Assembly (NCBI GenBank): GCA_026984415.1 | Contig: JALSSE010000006.1 | Coordinates: 1 to 5,694, forward strand | DNA: 5,694 nt | From: Hydrogenothermaceae bacterium | Lineage (GTDB): Bacteria; Aquificota; Aquificae; Hydrogenothermales; Hydrogenothermaceae | Direction of reading: 5' to 3' | Shown here: one piece after another, positions 1 to 5,552 of the stretch | Layout: each line of letters starts with the position of its first letter | How positions within the stretch are numbered: the stretch's first letter is position 1 | The notes under the pieces: generated by a model | What the model was told of the DNA's origin: nothing | Seen by the model: only the letters and a program-made list of their open reading frames with translations | Database searches by the model: none | Made by a program: the position numbers and the translations under genes

Positions 1-14
1 TTTTAAATCTAAAG

Positions 15-20
15 TATAAT
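15..20 (+). promoter_or_regulatory. candidate -10 element of the Sel1-repeat gene
   Basis: The hexamer is a perfect TATAAT, 29 nt before the ATG at 50. Transcription from it would start near position 27 and leave a leader of about 23 nt. The matching -35 would lie outside the window, so only half the promoter can be seen. TATAAT-like strings are common by chance in DNA this AT-rich. Its position just before a strong ribosome-binding site is the main support. Confidence 0.5.
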
Positions 21-38
21 ATTTTAAAATTCAATCAT

Positions 39-44
39 GGAGGT
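39..44 (+). promoter_or_regulatory. ribosome-binding site of the Sel1-repeat gene
   Basis: GGAGGT is a near-perfect Shine-Dalgarno, 5 nt before the ATG at 50, and it fixes that codon as the start. Most of the other genes here also have purine-rich sites 5-6 nt before their start codons. Confidence 0.85.
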
Positions 45-49
45 TAAAG

Positions 50-520
50 ATGGGAAAACTTACTTTAGGTTTGGTTTTGGGTTTTGCTGTCTTTAACTTT
101 TCCTTTGGGCTACCTGCACATTTAGAGAAGGCAAAACAGGGATGTGAAGCTGGAAAAAAGGCAGACTGTATAAGACTGAGTATTGTCTTTTATCAAAAGA
201 AAGATTTTAAGAACGCATTTGAATACAGCAAGAAAGCCTGTGATTTAGGAAGTAGTGATGGTTGTTCTAAAGTTGGTTTTCATTATTTAGATGGTATTGT
301 TGTTAAAAAAGATTTAAAAAAAGCATCTGAATATTTTAAAAAATCCTGCGATATGGATGAGTCCCGTGGATGTTATAACCTTGCACTTTTATACGATAAA
401 GGAGAAGGGGTAAAACAAGATAAAAAAATGGCTAAAAAACTTTACGAAAAGGCGTGTAAATTAAGAAATAGATGGGCTTGTCAGGCAATAGGTAAAGATG
501 TTGTTTCTGCATTAAGGTAG
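50..520 (+). CDS. secreted cysteine-rich Sel1-like repeat (Hcp-like) protein
   Basis: The 156-residue product has an N-terminal signal peptide: K3, then a hydrophobic stretch to about residue 19, with probable cleavage after Ser-Phe-Gly20. The mature part is a chain of Sel1-like helical repeats (about residues 25-55, 56-91, 92-127 and a cut-short 128-150). Each repeat carries a Cys-x7-Cys pair: C32/C40, C64/C72, C100/C108 and C136/C144. The regular pairing matches Helicobacter cysteine-rich proteins (Hcp), in which each pair forms a disulfide that staples a helical hairpin. The first repeat lacks the usual four-residue 'dG.gv' loop, so its period is 32 instead of 36. It therefore probably folds in the periplasm or outside the cell and mediates protein-protein contact. 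Hcp proteins were once described as beta-lactamases or penicillin-binding, but no enzyme motif is visible here and I do not claim a reaction. The gene stands alone on the plus strand and its end overlaps ispF. Confidence 0.88.
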   Translation: MGKLTLGLVLGFAVFNFSFGLPAHLEKAKQGCEAGKKADCIRLSIVFYQKKDFKNAFEYSKKACDLGSSDGCSKVGFHYLDGIVVKKDLKKASEYFKKSCDMDESRGCYNLALLYDKGEGVKQDKKMAKKLYEKACKLRNRWACQAIGKDVVSALR

Positions 521-994
521 TTTTTCCAAAAGAACAACAACCTGTGATATCCCTGCTTTACCTTCTCCCACTTCCCCTATTTTTTCATTTGTTTTCCCTT
601 TTAAAAATATCTGGTTTTCTGGGATTTCAAGTATTTTTGCAGTATTTTTTATAATTTTTTCCCTGTATTTTTTTAGTTTTGGTTTTTCCATTATTATTAC
701 TGCATCAATATTTGATATTTTATAACCTTTTTCTTTAACTATTTTAATTGCTTCTTTTAAGAAAATTTTGCTTTCTACATTTTCCCATTTTTTATCTGTA
801 TCTGGAAAAAGCTCCCCTATATCTCCATATCCAACTGCTCCAAGAAGAGCGTCTGTAAGTGCGTGGAAAAAAATATCTCCGTCAGAATGGGCTACCCAAC
901 CTTTTTCAAAAGGAATTTCAACTCCACCAATAGTGAGTTTTTTACCTTCTTCTAACTTGTGAATATCATAGCCAATACCTACTCTAAAGCTCAT
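512..994 (-). CDS. ispF: 2-C-methyl-D-erythritol 2,4-cyclodiphosphate synthase
   Basis: IspF converts 4-diphosphocytidyl-2-C-methyl-D-erythritol 2-phosphate to the 2,4-cyclodiphosphate with release of CMP, a middle step of the MEP isoprenoid pathway in the cytoplasm. The 160-residue length is typical. The metal ligands are visible as D10-x-H12 in 'GYDIH' and H44 in 'FFHALTDALLGA'. 'AHSDGD' (35-40), 'GDIG' (57-60) and 'FPDTD' (63-67) are also present. The cytidine-binding loop near the C terminus reads G133-K-T-N-E137 where E. coli has A-T-T-T-E; T135 and E137 are kept while the first Thr is Lys and the third is Asn. The protein is not fused to IspD. The ATG at 994 lies 24 nt after the nadK stop, in the same frame, with only a weak Shine-Dalgarno (GGG, 5 nt away), so translation may be coupled to nadK. 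The 3' end overlaps the convergent Sel1-repeat gene by 9 bp. Confidence 0.96.
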   Translation of the reverse strand: MSFRVGIGYDIHKLEEGKKLTIGGVEIPFEKGWVAHSDGDIFFHALTDALLGAVGYGDIGELFPDTDKKWENVESKIFLKEAIKIVKEKGYKISNIDAVIIMEKPKLKKYREKIIKNTAKILEIPENQIFLKGKTNEKIGEVGEGKAGISQVVVLLEKLP

Positions 995-1010
995 TTTTAC
1001 CCAGATTAAG

Positions 1011-1027
1011 TGGAAGATTTACTTCCA
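1011..1027 (-). other. hairpin around the nadK stop codon
   Basis: On the minus strand TGGAAG pairs perfectly with CTTCCA across a 5-nt loop, TAAAT, which contains the nadK stop codon TAA (1021-1019). The structure lies in the 24-nt nadK-ispF junction and has no U-tract, so it does not look like a terminator. It could affect termination-reinitiation into ispF, mark a processing site, or be chance: a 6-bp stem is short. Confidence 0.45.
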
Positions 1028-1864
1028 GTCTAATTTTTCCCTTAAGATATCAAAATAGTTTTTATATGGAGTTCTTACTATACAGGCGTAATGTGGAGAT
1101 TGTTTTACAACTATTTTGTCTCCGTACTGTAGCTGTGTTCCTTCCTGTCCATCTAACGTTAGCCATGCATCTTTTTCTTCTGAAACAAGCTCTATTGTTA
1201 ACGGTTCCATATTTGGAAGTATTATAGGTCTATCTGTTAACGTATGGGGACATATTGGGACTACAAGGAATATTTCCATCATTGGATAAACGATAGGACC
1301 ACCTGCTGAAAGGGCATATCCTGTTGAACCGTTTGGCGTTGATATAATAATTCCGTCTCCATTAAAGGTTGTTATGTATCTATCTCCTACATATACAGCT
1401 ACATCAACTATCCTTGCTAAAATTGCTTTATTTACAACAACGTCATTTAAAACATCAGCTTCAAGTATCTTTTTTCCATCTCTTATTAATGATGCTCTCA
1501 GCATCATTCTTCTTGATACACAGAGAGGTTTTGAAAGGATTATGTCTAATTTTTCAAATGCTTCATCTTCGTTCAACTCAGTTAAAAATCCTAATCTTCC
1601 AAGATTTATACCAAGTACAGGTATTTTGAATTTTGATACTCTCCTTGTTGCTATCAGTAAGGAGCCGTCTCCACCAACAACAAGTAAGAGGTCAACCCCC
1701 ATCATATTTTTTTCATTTTCAAGGTCTGCAAGGTTTTCAAAAACTTCAGATTTGATACCTCTTTTCTCTAACCATTCTTTTAGATTTTGTGAAAATTTTC
1801 TTGCTTCATCACTTGCTTTTGTAAATATCTTTACTTTTTTATATAAAGGGTACAGATTTCCCAT
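1019..1864 (-). CDS. nadK: NAD kinase
   Basis: NadK phosphorylates NAD+ to NADP+ with ATP (or polyphosphate in some members) in the cytoplasm. The 281-residue length is normal for the bacterial family. Diagnostic motifs are G64-G-D-G-S68 with the catalytic Asp66, 'GINLGRLGFL' (85-94), N140-D141 in place of the common Asn-Glu pair, and the glycine-rich segment 'DGIIISTPNGSTGYALSAGG' (170-189). Within that segment N178 and G182 replace the Thr and Ala of the usual TPTGSTAY. 'PICPHTLTDRPIILP' (203-217) and 'LDGQ' (237-240) complete the fold. The ATG at 1864 is supported by GAGG 5 nt upstream (1870-1873). It is followed directly by ispF, so the two are probably co-transcribed; NADPH made from its product is used in isoprenoid and other biosynthesis. 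A 90-bp gap with the glyA hairpin separates it from glyA. Confidence 0.96.
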   Translation of the reverse strand: MGNLYPLYKKVKIFTKASDEARKFSQNLKEWLEKRGIKSEVFENLADLENEKNMMGVDLLLVVGGDGSLLIATRRVSKFKIPVLGINLGRLGFLTELNEDEAFEKLDIILSKPLCVSRRMMLRASLIRDGKKILEADVLNDVVVNKAILARIVDVAVYVGDRYITTFNGDGIIISTPNGSTGYALSAGGPIVYPMMEIFLVVPICPHTLTDRPIILPNMEPLTIELVSEEKDAWLTLDGQEGTQLQYGDKIVVKQSPHYACIVRTPYKNYFDILREKLDWK

Positions 1865-1899
1865 TAATGCCTCTTTGTAAATATTATTAAATTACAGAA

Positions 1900-1905
1900 A
1901 TTATA
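1900..1905 (-). promoter_or_regulatory. candidate -10 element for nadK-ispF
   Basis: TATAAT on the minus strand, 35 nt before the nadK ATG and downstream of the glyA hairpin, would give nadK-ispF its own transcript. No convincing TTGACA-like -35 is seen at 16-18 nt; the best match is 3 of 6. Chance occurrence in AT-rich DNA is possible. Confidence 0.4.
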
Positions 1906-1910
1906 ATCCT

Positions 1911-1948
1911 AAAAAAAGGAATGTGCCACCTTCAATTTTGAAAGTGGC
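1911..1948 (-). terminator. probable terminator after glyA
   Basis: Seven bases after the glyA stop, an 11-bp stem begins on the minus strand: GCCAC-T-TTCAA pairs with TTGAA-G-GTGGC across a 2-nt gap, the T and G forming a wobble pair in RNA. The stem occupies 1925-1948. A run of seven T (1917-1911, minus reading) follows, but only after a 7-nt spacer, so it is not a textbook intrinsic terminator. Read on the plus strand the same stem has one C-A mismatch but is followed at once by a T-rich tail (1949-1958), so it could work in both directions. Confidence 0.65.
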
Positions 1949-1954
1949 TTTATT

Positions 1955-3220
1955 TTATCCTTCTAAATATTCTTTAGTCCATTCTTGATATAAAGGGTAA
2001 GAAGAGCATAAAGATAATACATCTTCCTTGACTTCCTGTATGATTTTTTCATTATCAAGATTTTTTAGAACTTTTACTATGTTTTTGGCAATCCTTCTCA
2101 TATCGTTTTCTTTCATTCCCCTTGTTGTTAGAGCTGCTGTTCCAAGCCTTATTCCTGATGTTACCATTGGTTTTTCAGGGTCAAAAGGAATTGCATTTTT
2201 ATTAACTGTTATATTTGCTTTGCCAAGGGCATCTTCAGCCTGATTTCCTTTTACATTTAAAGGTCTTAAATCAACTAAAACAATGTGTGAATCTGTTCCA
2301 CCTGAAACAATCCTTAATCCTTCTGCTTTAAGCTCTTCTGCTAAAACTTTTGCATTCTCCACAACCTGTTTTGCATACTGGGTAAACGAAGGTTGAAGTG
2401 CCTCTTTAAATGCTACTGCTTTAGCTGCAATTACGTGCATTAAAGGACCACCTTGAAGTCTTGGAAATACCCATTTATCAATGTCTTTTGCAAATTCTTC
2501 TTTACACAGGATAAGACCACCTCTTGGACCTCTTAATGTTTTATGGGTTGTTGATGTTACAAAATGTGAATAAGGAACAGGTGAAGGATACGCTCCTCCT
2601 GCAATTAAACCTGCGTAATGTGCCATATCCACCATAAGTAAAGCACCAACTTCATCTGCAATTTCTCTAAATTTTGCAAAATCTATTATCCTTGAGTATG
2701 CAGAAGCACCCGCAACAATCATTTTTGGTTTATGCTCTTTTGCAAGTCTGTAAACTTCATCGTAATCTATAAGTTCTGTCTCTGGATTTACCCCATACTG
2801 AACAGAGTTAAAAACAATTCCAGAAATATTAACCTTTGCACCGTGGGTTAAATGTCCTCCATGGGCAAGGCTCATTCCCATAATAGTATCCCCTGCTTCA
2901 AGCTGTGAGAAATAAACAGCCTGATTTGCCTGAGAACCTGAATGGGGTTGAACGTTTGCATGTTCAGCTCCGTATATTTCTTTAACCCTCTGTATCGCTA
3001 AATCTTCAACAATATCTACATATTCACATCCACCGTAGTACCTTTTATGGGGTAAACCTTCTGCGTATTTATTTGTTAAAACGGAGCCCTGGGCTTCCAT
3101 TACCGCTTCTGATGTGTAATTTTCAGATGCTATCATTTCAAGGTGTTCTTGCTGTCTTTTAAATTCTTTTGAAATTGCTTCAAATACTTCCCTGTCTTGA
3201 TTTTTTAAATGTTCTAACAA
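1955..3220 (-). CDS. glyA: serine hydroxymethyltransferase
   Basis: GlyA is the PLP enzyme that interconverts serine plus tetrahydrofolate with glycine plus 5,10-methylene-tetrahydrofolate, the main one-carbon entry point, in the cytoplasm. At 421 residues it is close to E. coli GlyA (417). Visible motifs are 'MIASENYTS' (29-37), '[14 protein letters not shown]' (51-64), 'HSGSQAN' (93-99), '[10 protein letters not shown]' (118-127), 'VDMAHYAGL' (197-205) with the PLP-ring Asp198 and His201, '[12 protein letters not shown]' (224-235) with the Schiff-base Lys227, and 'TSGIRLGT' (354-361) with the substrate-carboxylate Arg358. The start codon is TTG at 3220: GGAGG sits exactly 5 nt upstream, and the next in-frame ATG is residue 29, inside the conserved 'MIASENYTS' motif. 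It lies 22 nt after rpiB, a neighbour pairing also found in Firmicutes (the B. subtilis ywlF-ywlG-glyA region), and ends at a hairpin. Confidence 0.98.
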   Translation of the reverse strand: MLEHLKNQDREVFEAISKEFKRQQEHLEMIASENYTSEAVMEAQGSVLTNKYAEGLPHKRYYGGCEYVDIVEDLAIQRVKEIYGAEHANVQPHSGSQANQAVYFSQLEAGDTIMGMSLAHGGHLTHGAKVNISGIVFNSVQYGVNPETELIDYDEVYRLAKEHKPKMIVAGASAYSRIIDFAKFREIADEVGALLMVDMAHYAGLIAGGAYPSPVPYSHFVTSTTHKTLRGPRGGLILCKEEFAKDIDKWVFPRLQGGPLMHVIAAKAVAFKEALQPSFTQYAKQVVENAKVLAEELKAEGLRIVSGGTDSHIVLVDLRPLNVKGNQAEDALGKANITVNKNAIPFDPEKPMVTSGIRLGTAALTTRGMKENDMRRIAKNIVKVLKNLDNEKIIQEVKEDVLSLCSSYPLYQEWTKEYLEG

Positions 3221-3225
3221 TTTTT

Positions 3226-3230
3226 CCTCC
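3226..3230 (-). promoter_or_regulatory. ribosome-binding site that fixes the TTG start of glyA
   Basis: GGAGG on the minus strand is separated by five A residues from the TTG at 3220. It lies inside the 22-nt rpiB-glyA gap, so glyA has its own strong initiation site despite the non-ATG start. Confidence 0.85.
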
Positions 3231-3242
3231 TGATTTATAAAA

Positions 3243-3689
3243 TTAACAGTTTAGCTCTTCAATATTTTCTATAAGGTGAACCCTGTGTTCGTGTCTTCCA
3301 CCTTCAAACTCAGTTGAAAAGAAGGTATCAACAATTGAAAGGGCGTGGTCTGTACCTATAACCCTCTGCCCTAAACAGAGTAAATTTGAATCGTTATGCT
3401 TTCTTGCCATCCTTGCCATAAAATCATTTGTACATAAAGCTGCTCTAACTCCTTTTACTTTATTTGCAGTAATTGACATTCCTATTCCTGTTCCACAAAT
3501 GAGAATTCCTCTATCAACTTCATTTTCAGCAACTGCTTTTGCTACTTTTTCAGCAAAAAGTGGGTAATCTGTTCTTTCTTTTGAAAATGTACCTTTATCA
3601 ATTACTTCAATTCCTTTTTCAATAAGGTATTTTTTTATCATTTCTTTATAATCGTAACCTGCGTGGTCACTGCCTATAGCTACTTTCAT
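3243..3689 (-). CDS. rpiB: ribose 5-phosphate isomerase B
   Basis: RpiB interconverts ribulose 5-phosphate and ribose 5-phosphate in the non-oxidative pentose phosphate pathway and thus supplies PRPP for nucleotides and NAD. The 148-residue product matches the family length (E. coli 149). It begins with 'GSDHAG' (6-11, Asp8 and His9), has 'DYP' (41-43), the active-site cysteine loop C65-G-T-G-I-G-M-S-I (65-73) with Cys65 and Thr67, 'RKHND' (96-100) with the ring-opening His98, and C-terminal phosphate-binding arginines in 'GGRHEHR' (130-136). The cysteine and these motifs fit the RpiB/LacAB family; the spacing fits RpiB better than the LacA or LacB subunits. The ATG at 3689 is supported by GGAGG 5 nt upstream (3695-3699). 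It is first in a likely rpiB-glyA operon, with nadE 70 bp upstream on the same strand. Confidence 0.96.
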   Translation of the reverse strand: MKVAIGSDHAGYDYKEMIKKYLIEKGIEVIDKGTFSKERTDYPLFAEKVAKAVAENEVDRGILICGTGIGMSITANKVKGVRAALCTNDFMARMARKHNDSNLLCLGQRVIGTDHALSIVDTFFSTEFEGGRHEHRVHLIENIEELNC

Positions 3690-3711
3690 TAAAGCCTCCA
3701 GATATTAGGAT

Positions 3712-3728
3712 ATTATAAAAATATTATA
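3712..3728 (-). promoter_or_regulatory. tandem candidate -10 elements for rpiB-glyA
   Basis: Two TATAAT hexamers read on the minus strand (3728-3723 and 3717-3712), within a direct repeat of TATAATAT separated by three T. They lie 33 and 22 nt before the rpiB ATG. No good -35 is visible for either, and the 70-bp spacer is very AT-rich, so one or both may be fortuitous. Confidence 0.4.
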
Positions 3729-3759
3729 CTATACTGGTATTTTTAACAGATGATAAAAA

Positions 3760-5484
3760 TCAAAGTTCTTTAAATTTGTTAGTGATTGGCATTCTTCTAT
3801 CTTTTCCAAATGCCCTGTGGGTTATTCTTATTCCAACAGGTGCCTGTCTTCTTTTGTACTCGTTATTGTCTATCATTTTGATTATTCTTTTTACAGTTTC
3901 TTCATCAATTCCTATTTTTAGTATTTCTGTGGCTGGTATATCTTCCTCAACGTAGAGTTTTATTATCTCATCTAAAATTGGATATGGAACAAGTTCGTCT
4001 TCGTCTTTCTGGTTTGGTTTAAGCTCTGCAGAAGGAGGTTTTACAAGAACCCTGTCTGGTATCACGTGGGATATGCTGTTTCTGTATTCTGCAAGTTCAT
4101 AAACTTTTGTTTTAAGTACATCTTTTAGAACAGCAAAACCGCCAACCATATCACCATAAAGGGTTGCATACCCTACACTCATTTCAGATTTATTTCCAGT
4201 TGCTAAAACTATCCAGCCAAATTTGTTTGATAAAGCCATTAAAAAATTCCCTCTAATCCTTGCCTGTAAGTTCTCTTCTGCATGTCCCGGTTTTGTTCCT
4301 TCAAAGATAGGTTGAAGTTCTTTTAGATAAGAATCAAATATATTTTTTATAGGGAGAATGAATGTTTCAATTCCTAAATTTTTTGCCAGTTCTTCTGCAT
4401 CTTCATTACTTTCTTCTGATGTGTACTGGGAAGGCATTAAAACCCCTTTTACATTTTCTTTTCCTAATGCATCAACAGCAATACAGGCAGTTAATGAGCT
4501 GTCAATTCCTCCACTTAATCCTATTACGACCTTTTCAAATCCATTTTTCTTTATGTAATCTTTTAAACCTGTAACTAAAGCTTTGTAAACTAACTCAATT
4601 TCTTTATTTTCTAAAATAATTTTTTCAGGAAGCACAGATATTTTTTCTTTTATTTTATAATTTAAGAAAACTTCATTAACCCTTTCTTCCCTTTTGTAAG
4701 AAGCCCTTAATTCTTTTAACCTGTTGTCTTTTAACTGCTTTCTAAAAATAGTATCAAGTTCTAAATCACATATAATAAGGTCTTCTTCAAATGGTTTTCC
4801 CCTTTCGTGTATATTTCCATCTGGGTCAACTATCAGGCTGTTTCCGTCAAAAACAAGCTCATCCTGTCCTCCAACAAGGTTAACGTATGCCAGAGAGACG
4901 AGGTTGTCCCTTGCCCTGACTTTTAACATTTCTTCCCTTATTTTTGCCTTTCTCATATAGTATGGGGAAGCATTAATATTTATTATTAGTTCTGCACCTT
5001 CTATAGCCTGTGTATTGATTGGGTTTTCTGGATACCATATATCTTCGCAGATTGATAAACCGATTTTATAACCTTCTATGTTTAAAAGTGTTATCTCGTT
5101 TCCTTTCTGAAAATACCTCAACTCATCAAAAACACCGTAATTTGGAAGGTGGTTTTTATGGTATTTTGTAACTATTTCTCCATTTAGTAAAACTGCTGCA
5201 GCGTTGAATATATCAACATTTTTATCAACAAAACCAACAATAGAGATTATATCTTTTGAAGCATCTGCTATTTTTTTTAAATATTTAATATTTTTGTTTA
5301 TAAAACTTGGTTTTAGAAGTAAATCTTCTGGAGGATAACCTGTAATTGCCAGTTCGGGAAACGCTATTATGTCACATTCTTTCTTTTTTGCTTTTTCAAT
5401 AAAATCTATAATTTTTTTTGTATTCCCTTCAATATCTCCAACAGTAGAATTAATCTGGGCAAGGGCTAATCTAATTTTTTTCAT
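3760..5484 (-). CDS. nadE: glutamine-dependent NAD+ synthetase
   Basis: NadE amidates nicotinic acid adenine dinucleotide to NAD+, the last step of NAD synthesis, with ATP and with ammonia taken from glutamine. The 574-residue protein has the two-domain form. The N-terminal nitrilase-like glutaminase (about 1-260) shows the Glu-Lys-Cys triad: E44 in 'FPELAITGYPPEDLL', K110 in 'YHKNHLPNYGVFDE' and C146 in 'SICEDIWYP'. The C-terminal synthetase (about 290-574) has the ATP-pyrophosphatase P-loop 'GLSGGIDSS' (322-330), 'QARIRGNFLMALSN' (407-420), 'LATGNKSEMSVGYATLYGD' (427-445) and 'PPSAELKPNQKDEDELVPY' (483-501). I place the start at the ATG at 5484: GGAG lies 6 nt upstream, and residues run straight into the conserved 'KIRLALAQ' strand. 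A TTG at 5496 would add four residues but overlaps that ribosome-binding site. nadK, the next step from NAD+ to NADP+, lies nearby on the same strand. Confidence 0.97.
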   Translation of the reverse strand: MKKIRLALAQINSTVGDIEGNTKKIIDFIEKAKKKECDIIAFPELAITGYPPEDLLLKPSFINKNIKYLKKIADASKDIISIVGFVDKNVDIFNAAAVLLNGEIVTKYHKNHLPNYGVFDELRYFQKGNEITLLNIEGYKIGLSICEDIWYPENPINTQAIEGAELIININASPYYMRKAKIREEMLKVRARDNLVSLAYVNLVGGQDELVFDGNSLIVDPDGNIHERGKPFEEDLIICDLELDTIFRKQLKDNRLKELRASYKREERVNEVFLNYKIKEKISVLPEKIILENKEIELVYKALVTGLKDYIKKNGFEKVVIGLSGGIDSSLTACIAVDALGKENVKGVLMPSQYTSEESNEDAEELAKNLGIETFILPIKNIFDSYLKELQPIFEGTKPGHAEENLQARIRGNFLMALSNKFGWIVLATGNKSEMSVGYATLYGDMVGGFAVLKDVLKTKVYELAEYRNSISHVIPDRVLVKPPSAELKPNQKDEDELVPYPILDEIIKLYVEEDIPATEILKIGIDEETVKRIIKMIDNNEYKRRQAPVGIRITHRAFGKDRRMPITNKFKEL

Positions 5485-5518
5485 AATTAACTCCAAAAGG
5501 TTATTTTAGAGTAATTAT
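5483..5518 (-). promoter_or_regulatory. nadE leader: inverted repeat over -10 and ribosome-binding site
   Basis: On the minus strand ATAATTACTC (5518-5509) is complementary to GAGTTAATTAT (5493-5483), ten pairs with one bulged base and a 15-nt loop. The left part overlaps a TATAAT -10 candidate (5519-5514), which lies 29 nt before the ATG, the same distance as for the Sel1-repeat gene. The right part covers the Shine-Dalgarno GGAG (5494-5491) and the first two bases of the ATG. It could be an operator or an RNA hairpin. Only three of the pairs are G-C, so chance is a real alternative. Confidence 0.4.
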
Positions 5519-5552
5519 AATATAAAAAATGAAATTTGAATTGATACTGAGT

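Noticed and set aside
21..30. Palindrome ATTTTAAAAT in the leader of the Sel1-repeat gene as an operator
   Set aside because: It is pure A/T and low complexity; nothing separates it from background.
768..962. Plus-strand open frame opposite ispF
   Set aside because: It is antisense to conserved IspF motifs and has no initiation signal or recognisable domain.
1862..1869. Palindrome CATTAATG at the nadK start
   Set aside because: An 8-bp, mostly A/T palindrome is expected by chance and is explained by the start codon context.
1369..1880. Two overlapping plus-strand open frames opposite nadK
   Set aside because: They lie almost wholly within nadK in antisense, have biased low-complexity composition and no ribosome-binding site; nadK has full family motifs.
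2028..2243. Plus-strand open frame opposite glyA
   Set aside because: It is a short antisense frame over the conserved glyA C-terminal region, with no support of its own.
3690..3759. Glycine or folate riboswitch before rpiB-glyA
   Set aside because: The 70-bp spacer is too short and AT-rich for these aptamers and shows none of their conserved G/C-rich cores.
3739..3760. Stem ATTTTTA/TAAAAAT at the nadE stop as a terminator
   Set aside because: It is seven A-T pairs only, with no G-C pairs and no T-run after it; expected by chance in such AT-rich sequence.
4358..4960. Plus-strand open frames opposite nadE
   Set aside because: They are antisense shadows of a well-supported gene, rich in Ser/Phe/Leu as expected from reversed Lys/Glu codons.
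5485..5496. TTG at 5496 as the nadE start, giving 578 residues
   Set aside because: The TTG overlaps the Shine-Dalgarno (TTGGAG), has no site of its own, and the ATG at 5484 begins right at the conserved domain.
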